Shown here one piece after another: positions 1 through 7,475 of a stretch of DNA of 64,000 nt (position 1 is its first letter; every line of letters begins with the position of its first letter). The stretch spans positions 1-64,000 of the forward strand of contig NZ_SEMD01000014.1 in NCBI RefSeq assembly GCF_004153165.1. The letters are read 5' to 3'. Origin of the DNA: Sporolactobacillus sp. THM7-4 (GTDB taxonomy: Bacteria; Bacillota; Bacilli; Bacillales; Sporolactobacillaceae). The notes under the pieces are model-generated. The model was given only the letters and a program-made list of their open reading frames with translations. It was not told the DNA's origin and searched no databases. The position numbers and the translations under genes were made by a program.

Positions 1-74
1 AACGAAGCGCTCCCCATCCCCTTGAGATATTCACTAACAACCTTTATCTTAAAATCAGTTGAGTATTTGGTCAT
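1..74 (-). CDS. IS3-family transposase OrfA, N-terminal fragment (partial at window edge)
   Basis: Starting from the ATG at 74 the minus strand encodes MTKYSTDFKIKVVSEYLKG followed by a few more residues, then leaves the window. This is the typical start of the small helix-turn-helix OrfA protein of IS150-type IS3 elements, which is expressed with OrfB by programmed frameshifting to give the DDE transposase. The hairpin just upstream of the start lies inside the IS terminus. Only about 24 codons are visible, so integrity of the element cannot be judged. Confidence 0.75.
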   Translation of the reverse strand, partial: MTKYSTDFKIKVVSEYLKGMGSAS

Positions 75-127
75 AGTAAAACCCCCTAAAGTTGAATTTT
101 GTCGTCCAACTTTAGGGGGTCAGTTCA
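1..127 (-). mobile_element. End of an IS3-family insertion sequence (cut by window start)
   Basis: Read on the minus strand the segment starts TGAACTGACCCCC, the TG-initiated terminal inverted repeat usual for IS150-like members of the IS3 family. It is followed by a hairpin built from CCCCCTAAAGTTG and its complement (about 83-119), and then by the first codons of a transposase gene. The rest of the element lies to the left of the window. The outer edge is put at about 127 because of the TG end; no target duplication can be checked from here. Confidence 0.75.
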
Positions 128-148
128 TACCGGGGTTTTTCATCGAGT

Positions 149-346
149 TCATTTTTTGCCTAAAAACGTTTTAATCTGTGAGACATAACTTTCAATCGCA
201 TTTGGGATTTGCCCGAAGAGCTGATTGCGTAAGGGAGGTCGGGTCGCTTTTTGTTCCATTCTGGCCTTCTTTCGCTCCGCACGAGGAACTTCCATATAAC
301 GAACAAATTGTTCCGTTAAAAACCTGACATATTCATCAGACTTCAT
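149..346 (-). CDS. yqzE: YqzE family protein
   Basis: A small basic protein of about 65 residues beginning MKSDEYVRFLTEQFVRYME, the signature of the YqzE family, which follows the comG operon in Bacillus. Its function is not established. I chose the ATG at 346 because family members begin with this MKxxDYV-type sequence; an upstream in-frame ATG at 409, overlapping the aroK stop, would add 21 unrelated residues. A purine-rich AAAGGA lies about 12 nt upstream of 346, so the start is not certain. The C-terminal half is rich in Arg and Lys. It is the last gene of the comG-aroK-yqzE block here, whereas in B. subtilis yqzE precedes aroK. Confidence 0.85.
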   Translation of the reverse strand: MKSDEYVRFLTEQFVRYMEVPRAERKKARMEQKATRPPLRNQLFGQIPNAIESYVSQIKTFLGKK

Positions 347-396
347 AAGAGACAAAAATCCTTTCGTTTGAAAATCTATAAGGTTATCATGATGTT

Positions 397-921
397 TTAT
401 TTTAAGCATTTCCAGTTCGAAGCATTTTGATACACAAGCGAGAGAATTTCATGAACAATTGCAGTAACCGATTTCGCCGTGGCATTGATCGTATACGTTG
501 CTTCAAGGTAGTCAGGCAATCTTTTCTTATAAAGCAGATCAAGTTCCTTCCCGGGAAATTTTTGCAGAAGCGGTCGGGTCTGATCGCCGGCCAGTCGCTG
601 CCTGATCATCTCAAGATCACAATAGAGAAAAATCACCGGACCGCTTTCTCTCATAAGCTCACGGTTAACAGGACTGGTAATGATTCCACCCCCGGTCGTT
701 ACAATTGCCTGTTCGCCTGAACGCTCAATTTTTCTCAGAATTTCGCTTTCACAGTTTCTGAAAAATGTTTCTCCATTCTCCCTGAACAGTTCCTGAACAG
801 ACTTCTTTTGTTCCTTCTCAATCAGTTCATCAGTATCGTAGACGGGAATATTCATTTGATGACCGAGCGCGGCTCCGATCGTCGTCTTGCCCGCGCCCAT
901 AAATCCTGTGATGTAGATCAT
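397..921 (-). CDS. aroK: Shikimate kinase
   Basis: Shikimate kinase phosphorylates shikimate at the 3-hydroxyl with ATP in the chorismate pathway. The 174-residue protein has the expected length. Near the N-terminus it carries the Walker A motif GFMGAGKTT, followed by the DTD substrate-binding motif (YDTDELIE), a TTGGG segment and an RPLL lid element. Its ATG at 921 overlaps the comGG stop codon in an ATGA arrangement, so translation is probably coupled to the pseudopilin genes. This comG-aroK linkage is conserved in Bacillus. Since comGA and comGB are gone upstream, how this housekeeping gene is now transcribed is unclear. Confidence 0.95.
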   Translation of the reverse strand: MIYITGFMGAGKTTIGAALGHQMNIPVYDTDELIEKEQKKSVQELFRENGETFFRNCESEILRKIERSGEQAIVTTGGGIITSPVNRELMRESGPVIFLYCDLEMIRQRLAGDQTRPLLQKFPGKELDLLYKKRLPDYLEATYTINATAKSVTAIVHEILSLVYQNASNWKCLK

Positions 922-1298
922 GGGTCTGTCCTTTCGATCCAGTCAATGGGCCGGCCATCAGCCAGACTATATGTCATTTTGTTTGTTTCTTTACCATCCC
1001 TTGAAGTAATGGTAAAAAGAACGGTCAGCTGATCGCCGTCTGTAACTGTTTTATAACTTACTGTGCCTATATCATAAACGAATGACCCGGTTTCCGGCAA
1101 TGAATTTTTTTGAATCTGGTCGTTAAAATCAGTAAGAGCACATTCCCGTAATTGCTGCAGCTGGAAACTGGATATTACAGAACGATAGAAAACCTGGTCG
1201 CTATTTAAGAGAAAAATCGCATGAGCGACGAGAGCGAGAAAAAGAAGCGATAGAATCATGGTCAGAGGGAGAATGAATCCTTTTTGATTACCGGACAT
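918..1298 (-). CDS. comGG: Competence minor pseudopilin ComGG
   Basis: A 126-residue protein identified mainly by position between comGF and aroK. It has a hydrophobic N-terminal segment (GFILPLTMILSLLFLALVAH) resembling a type IV pseudopilin helix, but without a canonical prepilin peptidase site (no FTLxE), as is normal for ComGG. In B. subtilis ComGG is a minor pseudopilin needed for assembly of the competence pseudopilus that brings DNA to ComEA. It starts 4 nt after the comGF stop and overlaps aroK by 4 nt. Sequence conservation in this family is weak, so the name rests on gene order plus fold. Confidence 0.8.
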   Translation of the reverse strand: MSGNQKGFILPLTMILSLLFLALVAHAIFLLNSDQVFYRSVISSFQLQQLRECALTDFNDQIQKNSLPETGSFVYDIGTVSYKTVTDGDQLTVLFTITSRDGKETNKMTYSLADGRPIDWIERTDP

Positions 1299-1302
1299 AA
1301 CA

Positions 1303-1740
1303 TTATTGCCCCTCTTTCATTAAGTACAGTTGATCCTGCCAGAAGTAAGAATGGTTTTGCATATCAACAACCTGTATTGAGACGAACGGTCCTGAGGATT
1401 GAAAACGGATATCGCGGACATTCTGGAGGACGATTTCGTAACCCTGGCCGCCAACCTGGCGAATCACGCGATTCGGGTTTGACTTTATGAATGAAATTTG
1501 CTGATTGTCTTTGGTCAAAATCATTTGACTGGGACTGTCGTAACATTTGACGCCCTGGGAAGAGTGTAGTTCTCTCGAGGTTTGTATAAAGAAGAGGCTG
1601 ATTTCTTTTCGCAGCCCAAGGTCGTCTTTAAAACGGTGGGACATGACGCTCATCACCGAGGTTGCAAGAAGAAGGGCAATCATCATAATGCCGAGAGCCA
1701 TTATCATAGATAATAAAGTAAAGCCTCTTTCATTGTTCAT
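1303..1740 (-). CDS. comGF: Competence minor pseudopilin ComGF
   Basis: The protein of about 145 residues begins MNNERGFTLLSMIMALGIMM, a prepilin-like leader with a GFTLL peptidase site and a following hydrophobic helix. The ATG at 1740 overlaps the comGE stop (ATGA), which decides the start against a longer in-frame ORF. ComGF is a minor pseudopilin of the competence type IV-like pilus in Firmicutes. The C-terminal half, with repeated beta-strand-like segments, matches the expected globular pseudopilin domain. The reading frame is intact. Confidence 0.85.
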   Translation of the reverse strand: MNNERGFTLLSMIMALGIMMIALLLATSVMSVMSHRFKDDLGLRKEISLFFIQTSRELHSSQGVKCYDSPSQMILTKDNQQISFIKSNPNRVIRQVGGQGYEIVLQNVRDIRFQSSGPFVSIQVVDMQNHSYFWQDQLYLMKEGQ

Positions 1741-2066
1741 TTTTTCGCCTCGCTGCAAAGCTTCTGATCTCTGTCCGGAGCAGACCATTGAACACACAGG
1801 TATGCCGTATGATCATCTTTTTTGACCCATTCTAACCTGAAATCAGTTGTTGTAATCGGAGCACTAAACGTCGGGTCTGCAGTTTTCCATTGTAACAAAT
1901 GGTAGCGAAGAACGCTGACCGCCTCATTTTTCTGTTGAAGAAACTGACGCTCGCGGTATGTGTGTACAAGTAAGGGAAAAGAGAGAAGCATCACTGTAGT
2001 CAGGATAAGTAAAGAGAACACGGCTTCAGAGAGAAAGACACCCTTCTCACCAGTCAACTTTGTCAA
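1737..2066 (-). CDS. comGE: Competence minor pseudopilin ComGE
   Basis: Probable 109-residue pseudopilin. An N-terminal LTLTKLTGEKGVFLSEAVF stretch leads into a hydrophobic helix, giving a divergent prepilin leader (GVFLSE). I chose the TTG at 2066 because AAGGGAG lies about 6 nt upstream and this length fits ComGE; the open frame extends to 2192 but would add sequence that overlaps comGD. It overlaps the comGD end by 20 nt and the comGF start by 4 nt, so the pseudopilin genes are tightly coupled. The call rests largely on gene order. Confidence 0.8.
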   Translation of the reverse strand: MTKLTGEKGVFLSEAVFSLLILTTVMLLSFPLLVHTYRERQFLQQKNEAVSVLRYHLLQWKTADPTFSAPITTTDFRLEWVKKDDHTAYLCVQWSAPDRDQKLCSEAKK

Positions 2067-2526
2067 TGTAATATCTCCCTTGTCCAAGCAGAAGAACCAG
2101 CTGATATCGAATCGATCCGACTGAGAACGTATATGTCCCCGACTGTGAAAAGCTGCCAAGACGGTTAATTGAAATAGAAGTTTTATAAACATTGCTTGAG
2201 ATGGTCATTCGGGGATCTATTGGAGACTCTTTAATCCGCGTATTATGCTTCGACACGTAATAACAGTCCCTGTTCGTGTCAAAAATAATGGTGATCGGTG
2301 TTGACCCGGCAATTGCTTCCATCTGGGCTTCCGATAGAGTCTCTCTGATTTCCTCACTGAAATCTCGCATCTTCTGCGTATCCGACAGCCTCGAAAAAGC
2401 GAGAAAAGAGAGCGGAGCAACCAAACAGGCTATAGCAACGACAATCAGCATTTCAATGAGCGTGAAACCTGCCTGATCGTTTACCTGCTGATTACGGCTC
2501 GCTGACTTTTCCCGTTGCCGCATCAT
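2047..2526 (-). CDS. comGD: Competence minor pseudopilin ComGD
   Basis: A 159-residue pseudopilin with a clear class III leader: a hydrophilic basic N-terminus, then QAGFTLIEMLIVVAIACL with cleavage expected between Gly and Phe and the conserved Glu at mature position 5. The remainder is a globular C-terminal domain. It overlaps the 3' end of comGC by 35 nt. The first two codons are both ATG, and no strong ribosome binding site precedes them, consistent with translational coupling. In the competence apparatus ComGD is processed by ComC. Confidence 0.9.
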   Translation of the reverse strand: MMRQREKSASRNQQVNDQAGFTLIEMLIVVAIACLVAPLSFLAFSRLSDTQKMRDFSEEIRETLSEAQMEAIAGSTPITIIFDTNRDCYYVSKHNTRIKESPIDPRMTISSNVYKTSISINRLGSFSQSGTYTFSVGSIRYQLVLLLGQGRYYIDKVDW

Positions 2527-2821
2527 AAATCAACTCTTTTCCGTCAGGAGTTTTTATGCTGTCGACATAATCTTCTGTGATCAGAACATCGAGGTTTGCC
2601 GGCAATTGGCCATCATGATCCATCTGATAGGCGCCAACCTGGCTTTGAACCAGTTTCACGGTCGCATCGGTACTTTTGTTCTGTACAACGGTGTTTGATT
2701 TCGTCATATTCGGGACGGCAATCAGGAGGAGAATGGATATAATCATGAGCACGATCATCATTTCAATCAGGGTAAAGGCTCGCTCGGAGGCAAATATAAT
2801 GTTGCGTAGAAATCGAATCAT
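2492..2821 (-). CDS. comGC: Major competence pseudopilin ComGC
   Basis: The predicted protein of about 109 residues carries the leader SERAFTLIEMMIVLMIISIL, with Ala at the -1 position (also seen in other Bacilli ComGC proteins) and Glu at +5, followed by a short C-terminal domain. The ATG at 2821 has AAAGGAG 8 nt upstream and is preferred to an upstream ATG at 2863. It is the main subunit of the competence pseudopilus. Unlike B. subtilis ComGC there is no cysteine pair in the mature protein, so a stabilising disulfide is not possible. Directly upstream should be comGB and comGA; only a decayed comGB-like fragment is present. Confidence 0.92.
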   Translation of the reverse strand: MIRFLRNIIFASERAFTLIEMMIVLMIISILLLIAVPNMTKSNTVVQNKSTDATVKLVQSQVGAYQMDHDGQLPANLDVLITEDYVDSIKTPDGKELIYDAATGKVSEP

Positions 2822-2877
2822 GGGTAGGACTCCTTTTGCAGTAGGTTTAATGAATGGAAACATGAATTTAGAGCCTG

Positions 2878-3110
2878 ACTAAAGAAAGAACAGCTAAGAT
2901 AAAAAAGGGTAAAAGAAATGATAAAGATAAGAAGGGTAAAACGGAGAACAACGAAGAGAGAGCAACGGATACTTTTCTGACACCCCCTTGTAAAAATTCA
3001 GTAAGAGAACCGTGTAGAAAGAAAAACAGGGGAAAATTGAAGTGCGGCTGAGGACACCGGTGCTGAATCCCTGGCTTTGGCATCCCATACCAGGCAAACA
3101 AACCTCAAAT
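2878..3110 (-). pseudogene. comGB: Probable decayed 3' fragment of comGB
   Basis: Between comGC and a terminator at 3212-3259, two overlapping minus-strand frames give pieces that resemble the C-terminus of the polytopic platform protein ComGB. One frame reads FPLFFFLHGSLTEFL and ends in a hydrophobic stretch (FLSLSFLLPFFILAVL) just before comGC, where ComGB should end. Another frame reads FSTGVLSRTSIFP just upstream. The pieces are in different frames, so at least one frameshift is needed, and the N-terminal two thirds are missing. The assignment is inferred from position plus loose similarity and is not certain. Confidence 0.45.
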
Positions 3111-3211
3111 AAAGAATTCGATATGATGTGTCTGACTCCTTCTTTTCGGCAGAAAAAAATATGACGAAAGATCAAACATTCCGTTGAAACATGAGGAAAT
3201 AAACTATAGAA

Positions 3212-3259
3212 AAAAAGAAGCTGAACACGCAGAAACAAGTCTGAGGTTCAGCTTTCTTA
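3212..3259 (-). terminator. Intrinsic terminator downstream of the 3315-3947 gene
   Basis: AAGCTGAAC (about 3218-3226) pairs with GTTCAGCTT (about 3246-3254). On the minus strand the hairpin is followed by a T-rich run (TTCTTTTTTTC). It would stop transcripts from the oxidoreductase gene before they enter the comG remnant. Confidence 0.7.
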
Positions 3260-3314
3260 GAAATGAATGAATACTAATTGAGTTGAAATACTCGGGTTGT
3301 ACAAGTGATAAATG

Positions 3315-3947
3315 TTACTCTTTTGCCTGACGCAATAATTGAATCAACTTTTCTCGATTAGCGCGCGCGCAGTATGCCGGTGTACCATTTTGAAAGCGAA
3401 AGCCTTCATGCAGAGGACCGGCGTCATAAACATCAAATCCGATCGATTCAATCAATTCAGTGACATCTTTTTTGGCAGCAGCATTATCTCCTGCTATCGG
3501 AAGTGTCCGGCGATCAGGATCTCCCTTTGGCTTTGCTGTCGTTTCGATTTCAGCTGCGTAGATTGAATTAAAAGCCTTGACAACATGAGCATCCGGAAAA
3601 TGTCTGGCTGTGAGTTCACTCGTTGTGGTGGTATGTTGATCAAGTGCCTCAATCCGGCCGTCTCGATCCGGGTAGTAGTTCATTGTATCAATTAAGGTCT
3701 TTCCAGCAAGGTGGGTGGCAGGTAGCTGAGGCAGTGCGTACAATGGTACCGTAACGACGACCATCTCACCCTCCTTTGCCGCTTCTTCCACTGTGGCTGC
3801 TTTTGCCTGAGGGCCCAGTTTCTGTACCAGTCCGGCCAGTGTTTCCGGCCCGCGTGAGTTCGACATCACAACGGAATATCCTGCCTGAATCGCGCTTTTT
3901 GCCAGAGTTTGTCCGATATGCCCGCTGCCGATAAATCCGATTTTCAT
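3315..3947 (-). CDS. NAD(P)-binding oxidoreductase, F420-reductase (NPDR) family
   Basis: The product of about 210 residues has an N-terminal Rossmann motif, KIGFIGSGHIGQTLA, and a segment (VVMSNSRGPETL) typical of the family annotated as NADPH-dependent F420 reductase or NADPH-dependent oxidoreductase. Bacilli do not normally make F420, so the real electron acceptor is unknown. I prefer the ATG at 3947, where the conserved fold starts, although its ribosome binding site (GAAGGGAG) is about 13 nt away; an upstream ATG at 3998 adds 17 residues of no family resemblance. The gene sits where comGA and comGB would be expected and ends in its own terminator. Confidence 0.8.
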   Translation of the reverse strand: MKIGFIGSGHIGQTLAKSAIQAGYSVVMSNSRGPETLAGLVQKLGPQAKAATVEEAAKEGEMVVVTVPLYALPQLPATHLAGKTLIDTMNYYPDRDGRIEALDQHTTTTSELTARHFPDAHVVKAFNSIYAAEIETTAKPKGDPDRRTLPIAGDNAAAKKDVTELIESIGFDVYDAGPLHEGFRFQNGTPAYCARANREKLIQLLRQAKE

Positions 3948-4332
3948 TGTGGACGGCTCACTCCCTTCTTCAATCAAGTTAAGTGTATCACTTGCCATTC
4001 TATACGTCTAATTCCCTGTTTAAGCGACCATTAAATAACACTCACGATCGGGAAGAGCGAACGCTTTTCTACGGAATGACCCATTACCTCTTCCAAAGAC
4101 GCGCAACCGCCTTCGGCAGGATTCTGAAAGATGCAGTTCTAACAATCAACCATTTAAGCAGCTCCCAAATGATCATTTGCCATGTAAACGACCAAAATAA
4201 ATACGAAAAAGGCATGATAAATAGTTTTAAATAACGCTTGTTAAAAATTGCTCATTCGTTTATCGTATAGATAACAAAATATTGCTGGAAACATTTTCAT
4301 TGGAATTCATCATATAATCATTTTTGGGGTGA

Positions 4333-5721
4333 TTGATCATTCGCAAGATCAGGATCATTATTATAAGCAGTTTGATTGTTACTGTTGCATTCATATTAGC
4401 AGGGTTCAGTTATTATCAGGCTATGCGTTTCAATCCGCATATCACAATCAACGGTATAAAGGTGGGCGGACTGACAGCTGAGGACGCATTAAAAAGATTA
4501 AAAACATTAACGCTAAAAAACGAAGTATATGTCGGGGATAAACTCGTGTTTAACGGCAAAAATACAAAAACGAGATTTACCGATAAAGATCTGCCGGAGG
4601 TCAGGATATTGTTAGGCAGGCAGCGGACATGGTGGCCTTCATCCAGGGAAAAAAACTATCGGCTGATACCCGTTCAGGCGGACCGTTATCGGAGTCAAAC
4701 TTTAAAAGGGAAAGTTGCTGAAAAGCTCAAATTCATGAACAGGAGTTTAAAAGCGCCATCAGACGCTCAGGCTCATTTGGAACATGGTAAGATTACTGTA
4801 TCAAAAAGTAAGCCAGGGGAACAATATGATGTTGTTAAACTATTAAAGGATTTTGATCAGCATGAATACGATCGCATCATTTCTCTGAAGCCTGTATTCC
4901 TGCAACCGGTTAAAGAGAACAGCCAGACTGTGAGGGACGAAAAGAAAAAGCTTCAGGAACTCATCCGGCGAACGGTCAATTATAAGGTACAGAATAAAGT
5001 TTATCCTTTAGCAGCCGGCCAATTCATTCAAAATGCAACCGTGTCCAGGGATATGAAGATCAGCATTGACTCGAGCAATCTTAAAAACAAAGTGGCTGCA
5101 ATTAACCGTTCTCAATCTACATTGAACAAAAATTTTACATTCAGAACACATTCGGGTTCGATCATATCAGTTAAAGGAGAGTCTTATGGCTGGGCACTCA
5201 ATGTCGATGCAGAGACTAAGCGGATTCAGAACGCCTTTGAACAAGGGGAGAAGATGTTAAGTGCTTATAATGTTTATGGTGTCGGTTACAGTACATATGG
5301 CATCGGCTATCATCAAACAGAGAACCACGGTATTGGTAATACGTATGCGGAAGTGTCGATTAAGGAACAACGTATCTGGATCTATAAAAACGGTCAGTTA
5401 AAAATCACGACTCGTGTTGTGACAGGCCGGCATGATACCCATGAAGATACTCCGAAAGGGTTGTGGTATATCATGTATAAACAATCTCCATCAACACTTG
5501 AGGGCAGCGAGGCCGGCAATCCGCATTACTCAGTCAAAGTCTCTTATTGGGCGCCGTTTACACTTAGCGGATGCGGATTTCATGATGCCGGGTGGCGAAG
5601 CAACTGGGCAGCCGATGCTTACCTGAGGCACGGCTCGGGTGGCTGTGTCAACACGCCCCCAAAGGTAATGAAAACAGTCTATGACAATCTGTCGCAAAAC
5701 GAACCAGTCGTTATTTATTAA
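4333..5721 (+). CDS. Membrane-anchored L,D-transpeptidase with peptidoglycan-binding-like domain
   Basis: A protein of about 462 residues with an N-terminal transmembrane anchor (residues 7-28), a long extracytoplasmic region resembling the PG_binding_4 domain of Gram-positive YkuD proteins, and a C-terminal YkuD catalytic domain. The active-site motif is visible as HGSGGCVN with His433 and the nucleophile Cys438. Such enzymes make 3-3 crosslinks or attach partners to the stem peptide. The only usable start in frame is TTG at 4333, unusually close to the GGGGTGA that would serve as ribosome binding site, so initiation may be at another weak codon. It is monocistronic. Confidence 0.88.
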   Translation: MIIRKIRIIIISSLIVTVAFILAGFSYYQAMRFNPHITINGIKVGGLTAEDALKRLKTLTLKNEVYVGDKLVFNGKNTKTRFTDKDLPEVRILLGRQRTWWPSSREKNYRLIPVQADRYRSQTLKGKVAEKLKFMNRSLKAPSDAQAHLEHGKITVSKSKPGEQYDVVKLLKDFDQHEYDRIISLKPVFLQPVKENSQTVRDEKKKLQELIRRTVNYKVQNKVYPLAAGQFIQNATVSRDMKISIDSSNLKNKVAAINRSQSTLNKNFTFRTHSGSIISVKGESYGWALNVDAETKRIQNAFEQGEKMLSAYNVYGVGYSTYGIGYHQTENHGIGNTYAEVSIKEQRIWIYKNGQLKITTRVVTGRHDTHEDTPKGLWYIMYKQSPSTLEGSEAGNPHYSVKVSYWAPFTLSGCGFHDAGWRSNWAADAYLRHGSGGCVNTPPKVMKTVYDNLSQNEPVVIY

Positions 5722-5749
5722 GGATTAAAGACAATTTGGCTGATATGTA

Positions 5750-5788
5750 TAAAAGCGTTCATCTGAAATGACGGATGAACGTTTCTTA
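5750..5788. terminator. Bidirectional intrinsic terminator
   Basis: GCGTTCATC and GATGAACG form a hairpin flanked by A-rich sequence on the left and TTTCTTATT on the right. It lies between two convergent genes (the L,D-transpeptidase and the sleL-like gene) and could serve both. Confidence 0.6.
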
Positions 5789-5841
5789 TTATCAGGTAAA
5801 TGAACGGTTTGGAATGGTGACAAACAGATACTGTGCCCTGA

Positions 5842-7254
5842 CTATATAAGCTTTCGAATATTAAAGGTATCTTCAAGCAATATCCAGTTTTGCGGATAAG
5901 GATAGCCTAATGCCCAGTAGCTGATCCCACGCAATCGATAGTGTTTTGCCATTTGAAATTTTGCCAGTGTACTCCTTGCGTCTTCAAACCAGACTTCATG
6001 ACGCCGCCCCTGTTCATCCGTATAGTGGAAAAAGGGGGATTGAGCTACAGGATCATAATGGATAACGGCGTTGTACTGAACGGCACGTCTGACGGCTTCC
6101 TGCATGCTGAACGTTTCAGCCGATTGCCCTTGAACATGGGGGAGCAGCCAGTCCCGTGCATAAATTTGAATGCCGAGAAATATTTTTTCTGCCGGCATAA
6201 CTGACAAGGCATAGTGAACAACCCGTCTCATTTGATGAATGGGTGAAATAGCTTGCGGCGGGCCAAGCCGGTAACCCCATTCATAGGTCATCAGCACGAC
6301 AAAATCAGCGATTCGTCCATGTGCTTCATAATCGTGCGCCTCGTATAACACGCCCGCCTGAGTAGCACTGGTTTTAGGGGCTAACGCGCTGGTAACAAAA
6401 TAACCCAGGGGATGAAGACGATTTACAGCCTGATAAAGAAATTGATTGTACAGTTCTCTGTCAGCGGGCAGAACATTTTCAAAATCTATATTCAGCCCCC
6501 GGTAGCCTTTTTGCCTCATGATTCGGATCACGTCCGAAATCAGATTTTCCCGGTATTCGGGTGTCGCTAATACGGTATGTGCCAGGTTCGTGCCCGTTGC
6601 TGTTGCAGTAAAATTGGTAATCGACATCATTGGGACGGCCTTCTGAGCGAATGAAGCAGATATCATCGCTTCATCATCCATACGCTCTAATGTCCCATTT
6701 TCGGTAATACGGTAGGCAAAAGGGGCTAAATAGGTCAGCAACCGGCCAACCTGATTAATCGATTCTACGGCTGCACTGCTGGATTGGTACGTATATGCAT
6801 TAACTTCAATCATTGGTTTTTGTCTGGGGATCACCAGCTCCATCCCCTGGTAAATAAGATCAGGATCTTTAATCGCGTTTGCATCGCTGATCGCCTGAAC
6901 CGTCGTCCCATATCTTCCGGCTATATGCGCCAGCGTTTCTCCTGGCTGAACCCGATGTCTGATCGTTGGGATTACTAAGGCCAGGCCCGGATATATGCGG
7001 TTTGAATCGGTCAGCCGGTTGATCCGCTTCAGCGAGTCTGTCGAAACCCCATACTGCCGGGCGATTGACGGCAGCGTTTCTCCGGAAACCACGATATGAG
7101 CCGTTTCCGCAGTGGGAATGACTAACGATTGGCCAATCAACAGCCGGTTCGGATCCGGAAGCTGATTGATCGATACCAGTATATTCGGTGGCACATGATA
7201 TCGGACTGCCACTTGCCCGAGTGTCTCGCCGCTTTGAACCACGTGGATAATCAC
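5842..7254 (-). CDS. sleL: Spore cortex-lytic N-acetylglucosaminidase, SleL/YaaH family
   Basis: A 470-residue protein with three N-terminal LysM domains (about residues 2-47, 52-96 and 99-144, each of the form VxxGETLxxIAxRYG), then a glycoside hydrolase family 18 domain. The catalytic motif appears as LNIDFE with Asp257 and Glu259. SleL acts during germination on cortex muropeptides containing muramic-delta-lactam that have been opened by SleB/CwlJ. There is no signal peptide, which fits assembly onto the forespore coat from the mother cell. The presence of this gene supports an endospore-forming host. Paralogues such as YdhD share this architecture, so exact orthology is likely but not proven. 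Confidence 0.88.
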   Translation of the reverse strand: MIIHVVQSGETLGQVAVRYHVPPNILVSINQLPDPNRLLIGQSLVIPTAETAHIVVSGETLPSIARQYGVSTDSLKRINRLTDSNRIYPGLALVIPTIRHRVQPGETLAHIAGRYGTTVQAISDANAIKDPDLIYQGMELVIPRQKPMIEVNAYTYQSSSAAVESINQVGRLLTYLAPFAYRITENGTLERMDDEAMISASFAQKAVPMMSITNFTATATGTNLAHTVLATPEYRENLISDVIRIMRQKGYRGLNIDFENVLPADRELYNQFLYQAVNRLHPLGYFVTSALAPKTSATQAGVLYEAHDYEAHGRIADFVVLMTYEWGYRLGPPQAISPIHQMRRVVHYALSVMPAEKIFLGIQIYARDWLLPHVQGQSAETFSMQEAVRRAVQYNAVIHYDPVAQSPFFHYTDEQGRRHEVWFEDARSTLAKFQMAKHYRLRGISYWALGYPYPQNWILLEDTFNIRKLI

Positions 7255-7348
7255 AGAGTATCTCCCCCAAATTCATCTTGTAGTGTACAGTATGAATACA
7301 GGGAGAGGATTGTGAGTTTTGCCTGAAAATAGATGATCCGATAAAAAA

Positions 7349-7404
7349 ACTGTCCCCCTTAATTAATAGCCGTATCTTTAATAATCAAAACGCTGGGGGA
7401 CGGT
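7349..7404. repeat. Inverted repeat with CTGTCCCCC / GGGGGACGG arms
   Basis: ACTGTCCCCC at 7349-7358 faces GGGGGACGGT at 7395-7404 (one G-T wobble), 36 nt apart, in the intergenic space between two minus-strand genes. A related GGGGACGGTGC occurs alone at about 43727. Similar motifs are common around REP-type repeats in Bacillaceae; no transposase is near here. A role as terminator is possible but there is no adjacent U-run. Confidence 0.4.
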
Positions 7405-7475
7405 CTCCCGGCTGCTGCTTCTAAAAAAAATCTTCAGAATCCGGGACTGTTTACCGTATCCAAAGGTTAAGCAGT

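Noticed and set aside
3983-4234. 83-codon plus-strand frame as a gene
   Set aside because: No ribosome binding site, no recognisable composition or family, and it overlaps the start of the oxidoreductase gene.
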